A stretch of DNA of 64,000 bases, from NCBI GenBank assembly GCA_002245135.1, contig NGBS01001163.1:124001-188000 (forward strand), given 5' to 3'. Below the pieces are notes generated by a model. The model saw only the letters and a program-made list of their open reading frames with translations. It did no database searches and had not been told where the DNA came from. This document shows, piece after piece, positions 63,294-64,000 of this stretch. This stretch comes from Proteromonas lacertae (Eukaryota > Sar > Bigyra > Opalinata > Proteromonadidae). Positions within the stretch are counted from its first letter, which is position 1, and every line of letters starts with the position of its first letter. A program made the translations under genes and the position numbers.

Positions 63294-64000
63294 ATGTCAA
63301 AAACTAAAGATAATGTGGAGTTACCACCACTAAAAGATAAAACGTATTACTGCAATATATATACTTATAGAAGAGACAAAGGCATAGCAAAAGAATCTGC
63401 ATATAAATGGGAAATAGAAACACCTGAGTCATTAGTTTTAAAAGGACGAGAAGCTAGAGAACGAGGGTTATTACTAAATGCCATTCAATTTTATGATAAA
63501 GCAATAAGAAAAGATCCACTTAATTATTTACCACATTGGGAAGCAGCTCGTTGTAGAGTAACCCTGAAGAAATACATAGATGCTATACCAAATTGTAAGG
63601 CATTAATAGAATTAAAGAAAGAATGGTATATAGGATATGGTTTATATGGTCAATGTTGTTATAATTTAAACGATTTCCATGGTGCTTATTGGGCATTTAC
63701 TCGTGGTTTGAGATATGCACCTTCTAATGAGTATATGTTGAGAGGATTATCATTAACACAAGCAAATCTAAGACTAGAAAATGAAATAATGAAAATGCAA
63801 GATGAACAAAAAGATCATTATTTAGGAAAAGGTGATAAAAGAAAGACTGGTAGTCATTTTACAAGTATATCAGCTGATTGTGTATGTAATTTATTAACAT
63901 TAGCTTGTGATTACTGTACTAAATATGAAGAAGAATATATATTCTCAAATGATGATTATTTGTATAATAATTATATATTAATTTATAAATTTATTATAGT
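63294..64000 (+). CDS. TPR-repeat protein, partial (runs off the window)
   Basis: From ATG 63294 (MSKTKDNVELPPLKDKTYYC) one frame is open to about 63961, where a GTATAATAAT donor begins a likely 38-nt intron ending ATTATAG at 63999. The visible protein of about 222 residues has three tetratricopeptide-like repeats: LKGREARERGLLLNAIQFYDKAIRKDP, HWEAARCRVTLKKYIDAIPNC, then YGQCCYNLNDFHGAYWAFTRGLRYAP. This is the TPR pattern with Ala8/Gly and Ala20 positions, as in Hsp70/Hsp90 cochaperones. The later CVCNLLTLACDYC stretch and the C-terminal partner domain are outside the window, so the protein cannot be named. Confidence 0.75.
   Translation, partial: MSKTKDNVELPPLKDKTYYCNIYTYRRDKGIAKESAYKWEIETPESLVLKGREARERGLLLNAIQFYDKAIRKDPLNYLPHWEAARCRVTLKKYIDAIPNCKALIELKKEWYIGYGLYGQCCYNLNDFHGAYWAFTRGLRYAPSNEYMLRGLSLTQANLRLENEIMKMQDEQKDHYLGKGDKRKTGSHFTSISADCVCNLLTLACDYCTKYEEEYIFSNDDYLYNNYILIYKFII

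Noticed and set aside
1-64000. Mobile or virus-like elements
   Set aside because: No transposase, integrase, reverse transcriptase or capsid-type reading frame, terminal repeats or target duplications were seen.

Overview
This is nuclear DNA from a gene-dense, strongly AT-rich, single-celled or simple eukaryote. I cannot name the species. The evidence is spliceosomal genes with tiny introns (about 97 inferred here, 24-65 nt, almost all starting GTAT and ending TAG or CAG), a eukaryotic tRNA-Phe, and eukaryote-only machinery: centrin, an actin-related protein, COG1, the oligosaccharyltransferase subunit KRTCAP2, an SS18/GIF-type SWI/SNF subunit, RSL1D1, prominins and a class C GPCR. Centrin suggests centrioles or basal bodies. 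I found no mobile element, virus-like element or CRISPR array. All exon joins were worked out by hand from frame continuity, GT-AG ends and protein similarity. Every complete spliced model totals a whole number of codons, except for four apparent single-base frame breaks described below.

Layout. 156-5790 (-) encodes a protein with about twelve IPT/TIG repeats. 5995-6445 (-) is KRTCAP2. 6789-8940 (+) is a putative membrane-tethered regulator. 9069-10363 (-) is a divergent actin-related protein. 10448-22203 (+) is the most striking locus: an 11.7 kb intronless gene for a class C GPCR whose ectodomain is nine tandem Venus-flytrap (periplasmic-binding-type) domains. 22347-30237 is a compact run of housekeeping genes: mercaptopyruvate sulfurtransferase, centrin, an exon-modular repeat protein, an acidic protein, an LRR protein, RSL1D1 and an SS18-like protein. 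30360-41823 (-) holds two tandem prominin-like genes of 16 exons each, with patches of near-identity that suggest gene conversion. 41983-47341 holds a GIDE/MUL1-like protein without RING, COG1, a secreted sulfatase and tRNA-Phe. 47665-50324 (-) holds an acylated pseudokinase-LRR protein and an FSH1-type hydrolase. 50873-61265 (+) encodes a giant single-pass surface protein (PA14, putative Ig, beta-sandwich modules, Thr/Pro stalk, Lys/Glu-repeat tail). 61546-63210 (+) is a PH-domain protein, and 63294 to the window end (+) is the start of a TPR protein.

Functional themes. Three loci (GPCR, prominin pair, giant adhesin-like protein) make large cell-surface proteins, and two more (TIG protein, pseudokinase-LRR) look like intracellular scaffolds. 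The rest is secretory-pathway, ribosome-biogenesis, chromatin and cytoskeletal housekeeping. Gene starts are tightly packed; one head-to-head pair has only 6 bp between start codons. Of 21 complete genes, 15 end in TAA, 6 in TAG and none in TGA.
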